A stretch of 64,000 nt of DNA from Gonatopus flavifemur (GCA_018340375.1 JAFFJZ010000001.1:52320001-52384000), one strand, 5' to 3'. Counted from the first letter of the stretch, positions 43,988 to 55,276 are shown. Program-made: numbers and translations. Notes: generated by a model from the letters alone, not told the origin.

Positions 43988-46900
43988 CTAGAATTCAACC
44001 ACACCCATGACATATGTATATAAATGAATAATAATTGATCGTAAGAAGATGGATACCTTAATGGGACCTGAAATGGATAATCCACTAGAAAGATTTTCCG
44101 CGAGTGAAGTGCCAAATAGGGCCAATTCTGCCGAATCCAATTGATTGAGACTCATATCGAAACTATACTGTTGACTGTCCATATCTAATACACTGGTAAC
44201 TCCTTCCATATTACCTGCAACAAAACCGGCGAGTACATGTATTAAGAATGCTCAAGAGGAAACGCTACTTGAATGCAGATTACGCTCTTACTGGGATTTG
44301 TAATCGGCTGCAAACCTCTCATTTCATCATCAGCTGTTGTTATCCTATTCAATAACATTTGTTCTTGAGGACGTGAAGGGGATAATTGATTTCCGTAAGG
44401 ATATTGTTGCGATATCGCCGGCTGTTGTTGTGGTTGTTGTTGCTGCTGCATGGTAAGAGTATTTGGAGATTTATAATCCGGAATTGTTTGACAAGGTATT
44501 TCTGGTTGCACACAAGGTTCAGTGTACAGGGGTTTATATTCCATAGGAGAAGGAGTTCTTCCTGGCGATGATTGAGGTCTGAAAAACATAATTGTTCATT
44601 CGACAATGAGAAATCTACTACATCGAACTATCTCAGATATAAATTTTCAAAGTAAAATTAACGTTTTCAACGTTACGATAGATGAGTGATAAATTGTAGA
44701 AAGCAGAAGATCTATCACGAGAATGAAAAATGGAAATAATACAACGAAGAACGTGAGTTGGGGGAAGAAGAGAACTATATCTGAAGCATGTACGTTGATG
44801 TTGGCGAGAAGATTGGAGAGGGAGATAAAGAAGGAAAGACTACAGTATCGGACAATCAAGAAGGCTTTCACAAAGGGTGAAAAATACCAGAAAATGTACG
44901 GAGAAGTTTTATTACAAGTTGAATAAAAGTATGATGCTCAACATTTCAAACATTCATTATGTTCTCTAATGTGATCTGAGTTAAGTTTCTGATAACTTTC
45001 AGAGCTCATAATAAAGTCATCTAAAAGATTTTCGAAATCGACGGATTAGAGAATTTTCTGAATGTTTGAAATGTTGAGAGGAAAAATTTTCACTGGGCAG
45101 TTAACTATTGGAAAAATGATATCTTTACATTTAATCAATATTTATACCTTAGGTATAAAAAGGAATTCTTTCATTTTAGTCTTGAAATTATACACAGTAT
45201 TTCAGAAATAGTATTCATCGATGTTGAAAAATATCGACATCTTATAGAATTTATTTTTGGTTTTGAACTTCAATTGATGTTCGTTGTAGCATAATAATTT
45301 ACACATGAATTACCTTATTAAACTTCAAAGAAGTAAAAGCTTATTTCTGTGTAAATCTAGAATAGACTTTGAATTACTTTGAATTCAATCATCTAAATCA
45401 AGCTTGAATTGTATTTGAAGTACAATGAACGTGTTTCAAGTATATATTTAGAAGAATAATTTGAAATTACCTCAAAGTTTGCATGGTGTGAGATTGTGCG
45501 GTTCCTACGGGATACAAAACGGGTCCTCCAGCAGCAACAGCGCCTCCGTAAGGTGATATTCTACCCGCTGGTTCTGGTTTGATCACATTAAAATCATACT
45601 GCATGGGTTGATTTAGCATAGCACCAACTAAAATCACACTTCATTAGTCAGGAATATCAATCAATTCAAATGATATATTTTTTCAAGAACTTCATACGAT
45701 TCATGCCAAATATATTCCCAAATCATTAGAATTCCAACCGCACAAAGCACATCCAGATTTAAGATTAGTAATCAAAGAAATACATTCGATGGATTGTTAA
45801 TGGGTTGTTGAAAAGATATATGAAAATCTGAGGGAATGATTTGTTAATATTCACAAAACAAAGTGTTGTTATAAAAATAAAATAAGCCATGCGATTCATG
45901 CAAGGTTCGAGTATCCGAAACTTCATACGTCAAACTCAAAATCTGAATTGATCTTCATTATTACCTGAATATCCTATATATTTGAATGCATTTGATCTGC
46001 AACTTTGGGAAATGAGTGAAATAAAAATCTACATCGATTAATTAGTGGCAAAATTTTATATATAGTTGTATTATCAATAATTGATACATGTTATTGAAAT
46101 ATTTCTTTTCTCCGAAGGAAACAACGCTTGTACGTATGTTATAAAAATTCTACAATACAAATTTCAAATGACTTGAAAATACAATTCTCGATATTCAGAG
46201 AGTCAAGAGTTTTCCAATGCATCTACTATATCAAGACTATGAAAATAATTTTATTTATTTCTCGAAAAAGCACAAATCCACAAAATACAAGTACGTGTTG
46301 TACAAGGTATTGCGATGATATCGCTATTTTTTGCGCTTCGAGTTATTCAAATTTCAAATATTCTATATTATAAAATATATTCTTAGAAAAGTATAAAATA
46401 AAAATATATGTATATATGTATGCGTAGCATTTCTTATACAGTATGTTTCATATTTTCAATCAGTTTTATATTAAGAAACTCAACGCTCTGTGTAAATTCA
46501 GATAAATGCAAATACATTTTTCTCTAACGATCGCAAGTCCACTTTTCTTTACAACAATAATTAACGCTCGAGTACAAACGTAGAAATTTATCCCGACTAT
46601 TTGTTTGATATTTTCAAGATCACGAGTATAAAAATGTTCGATAAATCTTCACTGTGACAACAATTAACAAATATATTAAAATGATAAAATTATTTGAGTA
46701 TCTCACGTTCACTTTCTCTTTCATTCATCTTGCAATGTTTTTGTTAATCGATTTTCCGTGTATGTGATGATTTGAAGTAAAAAGATAAAAGATGCGATTA
46801 TTCTTTCATAATTATTCCACTAAAATGGCTTTGTACTTTCGTCCCACTCCAGGTACAGAGCGATATTTTTTTTTGAATGGTATGCAAGTGTTGTTTTTAA

Positions 46901-49900
46901 ATAATTTTATAAAAATATATCTTTGTACTTCAAACTCCAAGTTTCAAGCGACAGGATTAAAATCAATCGAAATGCTCTAAAAACACGTGTTCTTTGTGTT
47001 CTTGAATCTTGAAGTGATTGTATGTAACGTATTTAATCCTGCCAAATGATAATTAGTAGAGAGAAAGAATTTGATAGTTTGATGGAAAAGGAAGAGAAGA
47101 GTAGCAAGATTTTTTATCGGCACATATTCGAGTGGATTCCAAATAGACAAGAATATGACGACATGTACATAAATGATGTGATCCAACCCAGCCCCAGGCA
47201 AGCTGTCGAGATTTGAAAAATTTTTGATTATAAAAATACTTACGCTTCTCAGCTTCTGCCTGTGTATTTTTCAGGACTAGAGAGTGTGGACTATTATTAA
47301 ACTTTTGTCTCTTTCGTCTTAACGAATCAGGATCATCTACAAACGTTTCGTACATTTACAATCATTTCTAAAGATAGAAAAGGAGAAGGCCTCTCATGTT
47401 TCTAAGTTCTTCAAAGTATAAATTAAATTAATTATAGTTATGTATATGTTTACATATGTATGAGCGGAAATCAGGGAGAATTATGTTTATATTAAAAACA
47501 AAAATATAGTTATTAAAATATACTACAATGATCAAGCAATCAAGAAAGACTGACGGGGTAGGAACAGTAGGAACAGTTGTTTATAAAATGGCATAACAAA
47601 TCACAAGGTAATCAATGAACGATAATTATAACAAGTTTGCCTTCCTAATCAAAATATTGCACAAATTTGATTCTATTTCTTTGTTCAGAAAGAATCCTTA
47701 TAACATATCAATGATTGTTTCATCACTCTCTTTCAAAAAAATTTATTCTTCTTTTATAGTCATTATAGTAGAATAAAATAGTTTCGTGAACGCAATTGTA
47801 TATTGTGATACAAATCCCTTCATCTTAGAAATTTTATCAATGAATATGCAGTATTAATATAAATACGCATGCGTACAAGAATAAAGACTCTATCAAAACA
47901 TTTTGATTTGTTTCATTCTGCTATAGCTGCGTTTAATCGTTCAAACAGTAATTTCCCAAAAATTGAAGGAAATAATACAATAACGTCATCCCATGGAGCA
48001 AAAAAATACATTACTGTAAATTTTCAATGATACAGTACGAGTTATATTCCAAAATGATATTTTTTCCTCCAACGAATCTCAAATTTGATCTTTCTAATTC
48101 AATAACGAAGACTTTTCTCAAGTATCAAAAGCACCAAAAGCAAATCAATATCGCAAACTTGGAATAAACGTGTAAAACTTAACAATTTCATATAAATATT
48201 GAAAAAGGAAAAAAAAAAGTTAATATATAAATTTGAATACAAAGGGGTGTAAAATTCAATCACTAGAAAAAGACTAGAATAAAAATCGAGATAATGATGA
48301 TTCTTTGGTATATAAATAAATCGATTTTCGAATCGATAAAAATCCACCAATTTACCAATTTTCAAAATAAGAAAAAGGAATCAGTGGTAGAGGATGAAAA
48401 CCATTTTCTTCCACACAAATACAAACACTAATGAAAGTTCTCTTATTTCGTTCATACGACGAAAAATGACGGAACTATTGGACGAATATTATTATTTTAC
48501 AAAGTACTCCTTTGTAATTATCATTATTGAGCACAATATTGAGTTCAAAGATGAAAAAAATAAGGAAATCAAGTGGGTTTCTCTTCGGTTAGAATTTTCC
48601 CACCTTCGACAGGACTGTAATAAAAGGATAATTCATCAAATTCAGAGGCTGTGGCGTGAGGTGCCATAGTTGTATACAAAGCATAATGCTCAGCCTCGGT
48701 TAAATCCGCACCGTAAGGAGGAGTCTCATCGCCGTCCAATTTGAATGATTTGATACTGGTTACGCTAGCCATGCTCGGTCTTGGTATCTGAGATATATCT
48801 TGTAGACTTTCTTTCAACAAAGAAGAAATACTTCCCCCGGTAACGGAGGATCGATTGTTGACTTTGACTGGACTAGGAATAACAGGATCTTTCTCTTTTT
48901 TATGTTTTCTAGCGAATAATTTTGAAAAGAGACTTTGTTTGGTGTGTTTATGCGAGGCTTCGGGTAAAGAAGGTAGATTTTTGTTAGGTGCGACTAACGA
49001 TGATTCTAACGAGATATCTTGATTAGAAATGGGTCGAGCGAGAACAGGCAACGAAGGTGTTCTACGAATTCTTTTAGGAGGTAAAGGAGGTAATCTTTCT
49101 TCAAATTCTTGAGTAACCTCTCTTTTAATCGCAAGGGGGGAAGAGGTTATACGAAGTTCTTGATTAGAAACATACACGTCTTCGTATCTCCTCTCTTCAT
49201 TGAGATCGAACAATTCTATTGGATTTTTCATAGCCATTTGCAGGCTGGTATAAGTTTGATTGTCACAAACATCGATTTCCATTGATCGATCTCCCTGCTC
49301 GAGAGCAGCTTGCATCAATTTCGCATGAGTGTCCGTATAGATTTGATCCAATTCCGCGACTTGATCGATCAAATTGTGCATGGATTTATCCTCATTTTCT
49401 ATTTCATCTTTGAAATCTGTGTCCTGTCGAAGGCACTCTTGACTTTTCTGTACCCATCTACCTACGTCCCCATAATTGTACATGCCAGGTTTATTTTTGA
49501 AACAGTCGAAATCTTTAGACGGAGTCTCAGTCTCCTGGTTAATAATATTCTGTTGATTACCGCTTATTATCATTTCGTTATTATTATCTAAATTTCCAAC
49601 AAGGATATTTTTATCAGAAGACCCGTCCAAGATCTCACATTTCGATACACCTTCTTCCGTGTTCAATGAATGATTACGCGTCAACTCTGCACTACCGTTA
49701 CGCATTTCTAAAATACTCTTCACGTTGTATAAATCGTTCAAAGCTCGTAACGCTGAGATTTTGTCGTTTGATTTTTTTAAATTGAGATCGTTATTGTTAA
49801 ATTCGTCCATATTACGAGGGAATTTTGGTAGCGCATTGTTGGTCAACAGAGCCGTTTCATTGGCCAAGATTTTGCTGAAAGTATCGTAATCCGCCTTCTT

Positions 49901-52005
49901 CCTTGTGAAAGTTTTTCGTAAAGACCAGAATGGGGGCCTACCTGAACCAAATGGTAACATCTGGAAGGGCAATGGTTCGCTCGTCGCACCGTCAGATGGT
50001 CTCTTCAATTGTATATATACTTGGACCGCTCCTTCTATTTGTTGAGTTCGATAACTGGGTGTTCTGAATGCAATCGCGGTCTGAGACAAGAATAAAATTT
50101 GTTAATTTTCTCATTAAGAGGATATAAGCGAAAATACTTAAAACTGAACTCATTAAAAAGCTTGAAATGTTTGTCGAAATTTTGAGTATTTTCATCTGAA
50201 AAAGAAAATGTCCCTAGACGGAGCTTTATTTCTTCGCAATAAAGAAAATTTCATACCGTGATTAATGTTTCGGATAAAATGATTGAATGGGAAATTCAAA
50301 TAAGCGAAAAGAAAAGGAAAACATGAATTGAGTGAATATAAATTTATATATCTCACTTGTTTATGCACATGCGTTGGTTGAAAATCGCCGTATCCTTCCC
50401 AAACAACTTGATTGTCTTTTTCTTCAAAAAATCTCACTTGAATGTCCTCCTTTGCTACTTTTTCACATAACAATATCATTTCTAATCCCCCAGCGACCGA
50501 AGCACTGCAGTGGCTCAGCTTGCAAATGACAAGATCCGACATAGCCTCTGCGACGAAAGAAACAAATTATGCAATGTACTTTTACATGGATGATAGTTAA
50601 TATTTATTGTCAACTTACTTTTGTCATAAATAGGATCGGATACAACAGGCATTAATGGCACATTGAATTTGCCTTTTTGCGTTCCTTCCACAAAAACTTG
50701 AAAACATAATCTTACTGCATTGAGGTCTATGCTGGTGGGTTGTCTTTTGTGCTCGAAACCAGCTGTAAATCCATATAAATCAATTAAATATGATTGAATT
50801 ATTCGATCGTTTCATATCAGTTCTTTTAAAACTCACTTCGAAAGGGATCCACACGAATTTCTTCTCTAATTCTCAAGGCTTCTTCTATATCCTTCTTCTT
50901 TACACATTGTATGCCAAGGTTAGCAAATGTGACAGTCATATTTTCAGGTGGAACTTCTACTGTACAAACACCACGTTTACACGCTTCTTTGCCCACAAGA
51001 TTGTGCGGGTGTGGTCTGTGCGGAGGGTCTTTCGTCACACAAGAGACTACCACCATAGCTCTCCCCTTATAACCTACTATCTGTAAAACATTTCAATTGA
51101 ATAGCGTACAGTAAGTTAATAATTCATCGATACACATCTTTATTTAATATCCTCAAATTCATAAATGAGATATTAATATTCATTTGGAATGCATTTTATT
51201 ACAAAAAAATGTAGGCTTTCCGCCAACATTCTATAGAACGTGAAAAAAGAAAATAATAAAAGTAGAAATGAACATTAAACTGAATTTTCAATTCTAAGCA
51301 TGTATGATAAAGGTGTATGAAGAGTCATTGATCGCTAGAAAGATTCAGATTTTTCATTATTCAAAATGATTTTATTTGTTAACGCTCTTGAAGGAAGTCA
51401 TCAAATACGTGAATAATAAAAATATCACAAAAGTCAAGAGCTGCTTGATTTTTGGACAAGTTTATATTTTGCAGGAACAAGTTCCTATTTCTCTTATAGA
51501 AAGAATAAAGTTTTTTTATCAATGTAAAAAGTTTTATATGCCATAATTGTTTTAATATATAGAATGGTATAGTTGAAGACACGGATACTTTGGATTTTTG
51601 TACATCGCAAACATTGTCAGAGGAATAATGATTGAAAATTCAATGAATGTAAAGTAGTACTCACTCTTATGCTAGGGAAAGTTTTGTTCTCCGGAGTACT
51701 GTTGACACCAGGTATACTTCCAGCTGATCTACCCTCGCACTCATAACGGAAACGTAGTGCTTTACTGGCAGGTTGTTCCAAAATTTCAACGTACGGAAGA
51801 AGCTGTGACCTATTAACATCCACCATCTCTTGTTCCTCATTGGTATTAGATTCCACAAAACCAGGGTCAGTTGTTTGAATGACTTCAACTTGAAATACAA
51901 TAAAATCAGCTACAACTCAGATCTGTTCCTAACACCTATTGTACCTAAAATAAATAAACAACCGTACTTACTGACATCACTTATATTTATATTTCCATCG
52001 CTCAT
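43832..52005 (-). CDS. dl: Dorsal, Rel/NF-kB transcription factor, canonical isoform (608 aa, 10 coding exons)
   Basis: Dorsal is the NF-kB protein held in the cytoplasm by Cactus and released by Toll signalling; it acts in immunity and, in many insects, in dorsoventral patterning. Coding exons run 52005-51972, 51888-51665, 51080-50837, 50762-50619, 50547-50357, 50080-49942, 47336-47244, 45627-45471, 44578-44292, 44214-44057 and 43987-43832; frames and GT-AG junctions agree throughout (I count 11 pieces, the first with 11 codons). Residues 57-72 are [16 protein letters not shown], the DNA-contacting loop of the Rel domain; the IPT dimerisation half starts near 218; RRKRQK at 332-337 is the nuclear localisation signal. 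The C-terminus has a short polyQ ([11 protein letters not shown]) and ends near [13 protein letters not shown]. The usual PKA-type RRPS is HKRQPTS here. Upstream in-frame ATGs exist at 52023 and 52032, so the N-terminus could be 6 or 9 residues longer. Identity is secure; Hymenopteran origin is inferred. Confidence 0.97.
44057..44214 (-). CDS. dl: dorsal exon, [13 protein letters not shown] segment
   Basis: Acceptor TGTTGCAG, donor [26 protein letters not shown] to [10 protein letters not shown]. The 69-base intron after it is open in frame for 22 codons (VSIF to VVEF) before a stop, so intron retention would give a slightly different end. Confidence 0.93.
44292..44578 (-). CDS. dl: dorsal exon with polyQ
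   Basis: Reads [20 protein letters not shown], then [11 protein letters not shown] and [20 protein letters not shown] proline/glutamine-rich activation region. Confidence 0.93.
44579..45470 (+). other. dorsal intron with a purine-rich plus-strand frame
   Basis: The plus strand at 44,690-44,930 is strongly purine-rich and holds a 67-codon frame (44723-44926, lysine/arginine-rich) that I do not recognise. The rest is plain AT-rich intron. Confidence 0.3.
45471..45627 (-). CDS. dl: dorsal exon, [19 protein letters not shown] segment
   Basis: Between acceptor GATTTTAG and donor GTAATT. VIKPEP is a SUMO-type consensus (hydrophobic-K-x-E), as found in Dorsal proteins. Confidence 0.92.
45628..47243 (-). 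other. dl: dorsal intron
   Basis: 1,616 bases of AT-rich intron. Frames at 46128-46373 and 46792-46980 are chance; a TA-rich patch lies near 46,400. Confidence 0.5.
47244..47336 (-). CDS. dl: dorsal exon carrying the nuclear localisation signal
   Basis: 31 codons including [18 protein letters not shown]; acceptor TTTGTAG, donor GTAAGT. Joined to the donor at 49941 to make the canonical form. Confidence 0.95.
47337..48568 (-). other. dl: dorsal intron for the canonical form, 3' flank of the long form
   Basis: Follows the stop codon of the long isoform, so it should contain that isoform's 3' untranslated region and polyadenylation site. TTTATT (AATAAA on the minus strand) occurs at several places, for example near 47,745-47,755. 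Confidence 0.45.
48569..50080 (-). CDS. dl: dorsal exon with end of Rel domain and alternative donor
   Basis: Short version 49942-50080 ([20 protein letters not shown] to LPFGS) uses the donor CAG/GTAGGC at 49941. Long version continues to TGA/TAA at 48569. Confidence 0.93.
   Translation of the reverse strand, partial: TAIAFRTPSYRTQQIEGAVQVYIQLKRPSDGATSEPLPFQMLPFGSGRPPFWSLRKTFTRKKADYDTFSKILANETALLTNNALPKFPRNMDEFNNNDLNLKKSNDKISALRALNDLYNVKSILEMRNGSAELTRNHSLNTEEGVSKCEILDGSSDKNILVGNLDNNNEMIISGNQQNIINQETETPSKDFDCFKNKPGMYNYGDVGRWVQKSQECLRQDTDFKDEIENEDKSMHNLIDQVAELDQIYTDTHAKLMQAALEQGDRSMEIDVCDNQTYTSLQMAMKNPIELFDLNEERRYEDVYVSNQELRITSSPLAIKREVTQEFEERLPPLPPKRIRRTPSLPVLARPISNQDISLESSLVAPNKNLPSLPEASHKHTKQSLFSKLFARKHKKEKDPVIPSPVKVNNRSSVTGGSISSLLKESLQDISQIPRPSMASVTSIKSFKLDGDETPPYGADLTEAEHYALYTTMAPHATASEFDELSFYYSPVEGGKILTEEKPT
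48569..52005 (-). CDS. dl: Dorsal, long isoform by read-through of an internal donor (782 aa, Dorsal-B type)
   Basis: The first five coding exons are shared with the canonical form; the sixth is read from 50080 straight through the donor at 49941 to the stop at 48569, adding 457 residues after Ser325. The added region has no classical RRKRQK signal but starts with [20 protein letters not shown], and later has an SH3-ligand-like PPLPPKR (610-616), a basic RKHKKEK (670-676) and a conserved-looking end, [19 protein letters not shown] (737-755). A frame of this length could not stay open by chance in such AT-rich DNA. Drosophila dorsal has a comparable alternative product, Dorsal-B, with a different C-terminus lacking the nuclear signal; the correspondence is by gene architecture and is my inference. 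Confidence 0.9.
50357..50547 (-). CDS. dl: dorsal exon, IPT domain
   Basis: [20 protein letters not shown] to [15 protein letters not shown]; classic Rel dimerisation fold opening (LxICxLSxxSAxVxGGxEI). Confidence 0.96.
50619..50762 (-). CDS. dl: dorsal exon, end of DNA-binding Rel half
   Basis: [20 protein letters not shown] to [11 protein letters not shown], leading into the IPT half. Confidence 0.96.
50837..51080 (-). CDS. dl: dorsal exon, middle of DNA-binding Rel half
   Basis: [20 protein letters not shown] then [20 protein letters not shown] to [10 protein letters not shown]. Confidence 0.97.
51665..51888 (-). CDS. dl: dorsal exon with Rel DNA-contact loop
   Basis: [15 protein letters not shown] leads to [20 protein letters not shown] and [18 protein letters not shown]. 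Confidence 0.97.
51972..52005 (-). CDS. dl: dorsal first coding exon
   Basis: [11 protein letters not shown] then donor GTAAGT. ATGs at 52023 and 52032 are in the same frame; an in-frame TAA lies just beyond 52032. Confidence 0.85.
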
Positions 52006-52062
52006 TGTATGGAATTGTTCCATACCTCTCATTGATGAACAATTTTATTTATTCATAGTCAT
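52006..52062 (-). promoter_or_regulatory. dl: dorsal 5' untranslated exon piece with short upstream frame
   Basis: TTATTACAG before 52062 looks like an acceptor, implying a noncoding first exon upstream. The spliced leader would begin ATGACTATGAATAAATAA, a five-codon upstream frame. Confidence 0.45.
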
Positions 52063-53020
52063 CTGTAATAATGAAAACTTTGATCATTAAAAATCACTAC
52101 TCCGATAACAATAATGTTTTTTTGAGGTTAGGATAATACAAATGTTTACAAATTTGATAAAATCTAATTAATATAAATACAAACACTCATCACCGATCAG
52201 AGATTTCAAATTTTCACAAAATATCTCTTCATCCAATTCATTCTAACTTTACATGATTATTATTCAATCTAAGAAAAACAATACGACGGTGTAAGTATGA
52301 AACTCGATTGAAGTACAGTGTCCACATGATTTCCGTATATTATTCCACTTGGCCTATATTCATCATTAAATTGTGAATCTCGTGGGAAAATGAGAATATT
52401 TGCAAAAAATTTCGTGGGTATCGAAAACAAAGTGTTAATAAAACAAATATATTACGTACAACCAACACCAACGAAGCGATACTTCTCTACTCGTTAGAGT
52501 TGAATCCGTGTATTCGTGTGTACTATGTACATATACATATGCAGATGCATATTTTACGCATTGTATATTTCACTTGTGCATCGGGTATACGTAAAACACA
52601 CTGATTAATGCTTCGAAAAAAAGAAAGTAGTGTTACAACACGTATTTTTGTAAAAAAAGGTAAAAAATATGTTCACATTTTCTATGGTCAGTTGTTTTTA
52701 GCTCTTTATGAACGTGTTGGACTCGAATACTTTCACGTAAATGATGTATATACGTATATATAGAGAGAGAGATGCTCTTGGAGAGCGCACACGACAGAAC
52801 AAGTGTACGCGAGTGCACAAGTGTCCCGAAGGAAGAATATTGGATCGAGGGAACATAGAAGAGAGGGATGTGCCACCGCTGATCCAATCATTATTTTAGG
52901 AAGACCTAGGCTCGGTACTGGCCGCGCGTGGCTATAATTAAACTATCGTAGGACAATGTGACGAGAACGATTTGCCTGCGGTACGATCCACCATGCTACC
53001 ATAAGATATATTCTTTCTGT
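52063..53020 (-). promoter_or_regulatory. dl: probable dorsal promoter and noncoding first exon
   Basis: CpG and GC content rise at 52,780-52,990 (GGCCGCGCGTGGC, CGAGTGCACAAGTGTCCCGA), in contrast to the AT-rich flanks, at the distance expected for the first exon. The start site and the donor of the noncoding exon are not fixed; CAC/GTAAAT near 52,735 is one candidate. Confidence 0.4.
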
Positions 53021-53657
53021 GTTATTTTTCAATAGTCTCTTCAAAATTCCAGTATTTGAACTTTACGAGGCACCTCAAGGTATTATTAATCGACTGTTTA
53101 GTACAGAACAACGATCATGATTTTACTTCGAACGAATCCATACGGTATGCCAGATGAAAAAGAATTCAATATGAATTTTTAAGGATTTTTTTTCCAACTT
53201 CTGTGCTGTGTGACCCGTGGGTCATAAAATCCCAGTGAAGATTTTTTCCCTCAATGTTTCAAACCTTTATTATTCCATTCCTAATGAAAATCGAGATTGA
53301 AGGAAGCGGGAGTTGGAACGAATAAAGCGTGAAGATGTTGCAATTTTTTTTTAAATTGCGTTTGGATGACCACGAATGTTCTCCAGAAGATATCAAAAAG
53401 TTTTCTAATAGGCGTCGGATTTGTAGATCCTATTAAGAAGCATCTGAGAGATCTCCGGAACCGATGTAATAGAGAACTTTTTCATATCTTTTGAAGAATA
53501 TAATCAATTTTTGAAATGTGATGGGGAAAAATGTCCCCTGGACTATAACAAATTCATCAAAGGTTTCAACACAACCCGGATGGAATTTTTTAAAATTATA
53601 TATAATTTATATATACCTGTATATAAATGATATATAATTTTGAAATTTTTTTCACTC
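53021..53657. other. repeat-rich flank, no gene
   Basis: The strings GAAAATCGAGATTGAAGGAA and GAATAAAGCGTGAAGATGTT at 53,286-53,335 recur in similar form at 63,442-63,500, so both are copies of a dispersed repeat. Confidence 0.4.
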
Positions 53658-53889
53658 CCCTGATCAAAAAAATCCATAGAATCTGATGAAATGAAATTTA
53701 GTGGGATTTGGTCAGAACATTGTACAAGATTGAATCAGATTTGGCAAGATTCAATCAGAATCACATTGAAAAAATACATTGATCTGATTAAATCTCATTG
53801 ACAAATGTTTGCATAGGATTTGTTCAGAACATTGTTGTACAAGATTCAATGAGATTTGGCGGGGATCAATGGTTTGGTTCAACCAGGGT
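53658..53889. mobile_element. CCCTGG-ended foldback MITE, copy 1
   Basis: CCCTGATCAAAAAAATCCAT at the left, GGTTTGGTTCAACCAGGG at the right. Confidence 0.6.
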
Positions 53890-54006
53890 CGACAATCTGT
53901 ATATTCTCTGAACTGATAGATCGAAGAATTCTTCCAGAATTTTTGGTATTCCACATGAGTTGAAAGAAATAAGTTCAAAGTGAACGATGAATAATCTCAG
54001 AAACTC

Positions 54007-54131
54007 CCCTGGTTAAAAGAACCCATCGATTCTGACCAATTCTCAATCAATTACGATTAAACGTGGACAATGTTCTGACCAAATTTAATTGAATTTCATT
54101 TGTCGGATTCAATGGATTCTTTTAACCAGGG
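54007..54131. mobile_element. CCCTGG-ended foldback MITE, copy 2
   Basis: 125 bases; CCCTGGTTAAAAGAACCCAT and ATGGATTCTTTTAACCAGGG are inverted with one mismatch. It abuts, and seems to have removed, the left end of the next element. Confidence 0.75.
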
Positions 54132-54615
54132 TTTGACAAACTTTGAGAATTTCTGAAATTTTTATGAAAAATCTAATATATTTGGAATATTTGCTACAGT
54201 TTTTTTTCAGAACTTATAAAAGTTTTTGAATCCTTTTCTCACATAAATAGGAACGAAATAATGATCTGAAAAAAATCTGTGGAAACTCTGATAAATTTTT
54301 CTCATCGTTAAGAAATTTTCAAATTCTCTAACGAAATTTACGTGCTTTATTCAAATAATATGCGTCAAAAAGTGTTTGAAAATTAAAACCTTTTTTTCAA
54401 TAGTCGAACAAATGTTAGAGTACAGGTTATCAGAATTTCGTTAGAGTTTCATCAGAGCATATAAACATCGAAAAAAGTCTGTAGAAAATGTTCCAAATAT
54501 ATTAAATTTTTCATAAAAATTTCAGAAATTCTCATAGTTTGTCAGAGCTTTTCCAAAGAGAATGCGATGTTTTTCGGAGATCATTCATGGTTATTTCAGC
54601 GAAATGTTTCCGTGG
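54132..54615. repeat. family-3 (CTCTGAAAA) foldback, left end missing
   Basis: TTGACAAACTTTGAGAATTT and TTTATGAAAAATCTAATATA pair with TATTAAATTTTTCATAAA and AATTCTCATAGTTTGTCA. The right end continues to CAGCGAAATGTTTCCGTGG, like the end of the 61,802 element. Confidence 0.6.
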
Positions 54616-54637
54616 AGTTCCCTAGTATAAAAAAGAA

Positions 54638-54735
54638 TACACTGAAAAAAAATGTATTCCAGTCAAATAAATATTTATTTGTCCTGTACCAAAGAAATAT
54701 TTATTTGACTGGAATACATTTTTTTTTCCAGTGTA
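54638..54735. mobile_element. Tc1/mariner-like MITE, perfect palindrome, CACTG ends
   Basis: TA then CACTGAAAAAAAATGTATTC, and GAATACATTTTTTTTTCCAGTG then TA (shortened here: ATTTTTTTTTCCAGTG). Arms CAGTCAAATAAATATTT pair exactly with AAATATTTATTTGACTG. Confidence 0.8.
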
Positions 54736-54738
54736 GAT

Positions 54739-54862
54739 TCGGATAAAAACGTAAAAATGGATGCAAAAATCGGATCGAAACGGATAAAATCATATTACAT
54801 TTCTATCCGTTTCGATCCTATTTTTGTATCCGTTTTCAAGTTTTTATCCGAATCTATCCGAA
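54739..54862. repeat. foldback with ATTCGGATAAAAAC arms
   Basis: GATTCGGATAAAAACG pairs with GTTTTTATCCGAATC, and ATCGGATCGAAACGGATA with TATCCGTTTCGATCCTAT. Confidence 0.75.
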
Positions 54863-55276
54863 ATATTTTCCCTAACAGCACCCGGAGATTTCCGAAACAT
54901 TCCAAACACGTTTGAACATATTTAGAATATTTTCAGAAACCAAACACACTGCTGAGGAACAATAGAATCTTTTTGTGTTACTAGCGAAGAACAATTTTCT
55001 GAGCAGAATTCAGATATGAATGAATTAAAACAATCCTCATCAAGTTTTGATAGGAATAAAATGTCAGAACTACCGCGAGGGAAAACCAGATTGAGACCTT
55101 ACAATAATCTTGCGTTACAGTGTTGTGAAATTAAAAACAGGATGCATCCATGCCAGGACCTGATAAAAGGTGTAATTTAAGGTTTTCCGCAATTATAATC
55201 TCCCTACCATAGTCTCACCAGAATCATTTTTCCGATGGGAAATCCTCTGCCAAATTTCTATTAGGAAAACAAATAG

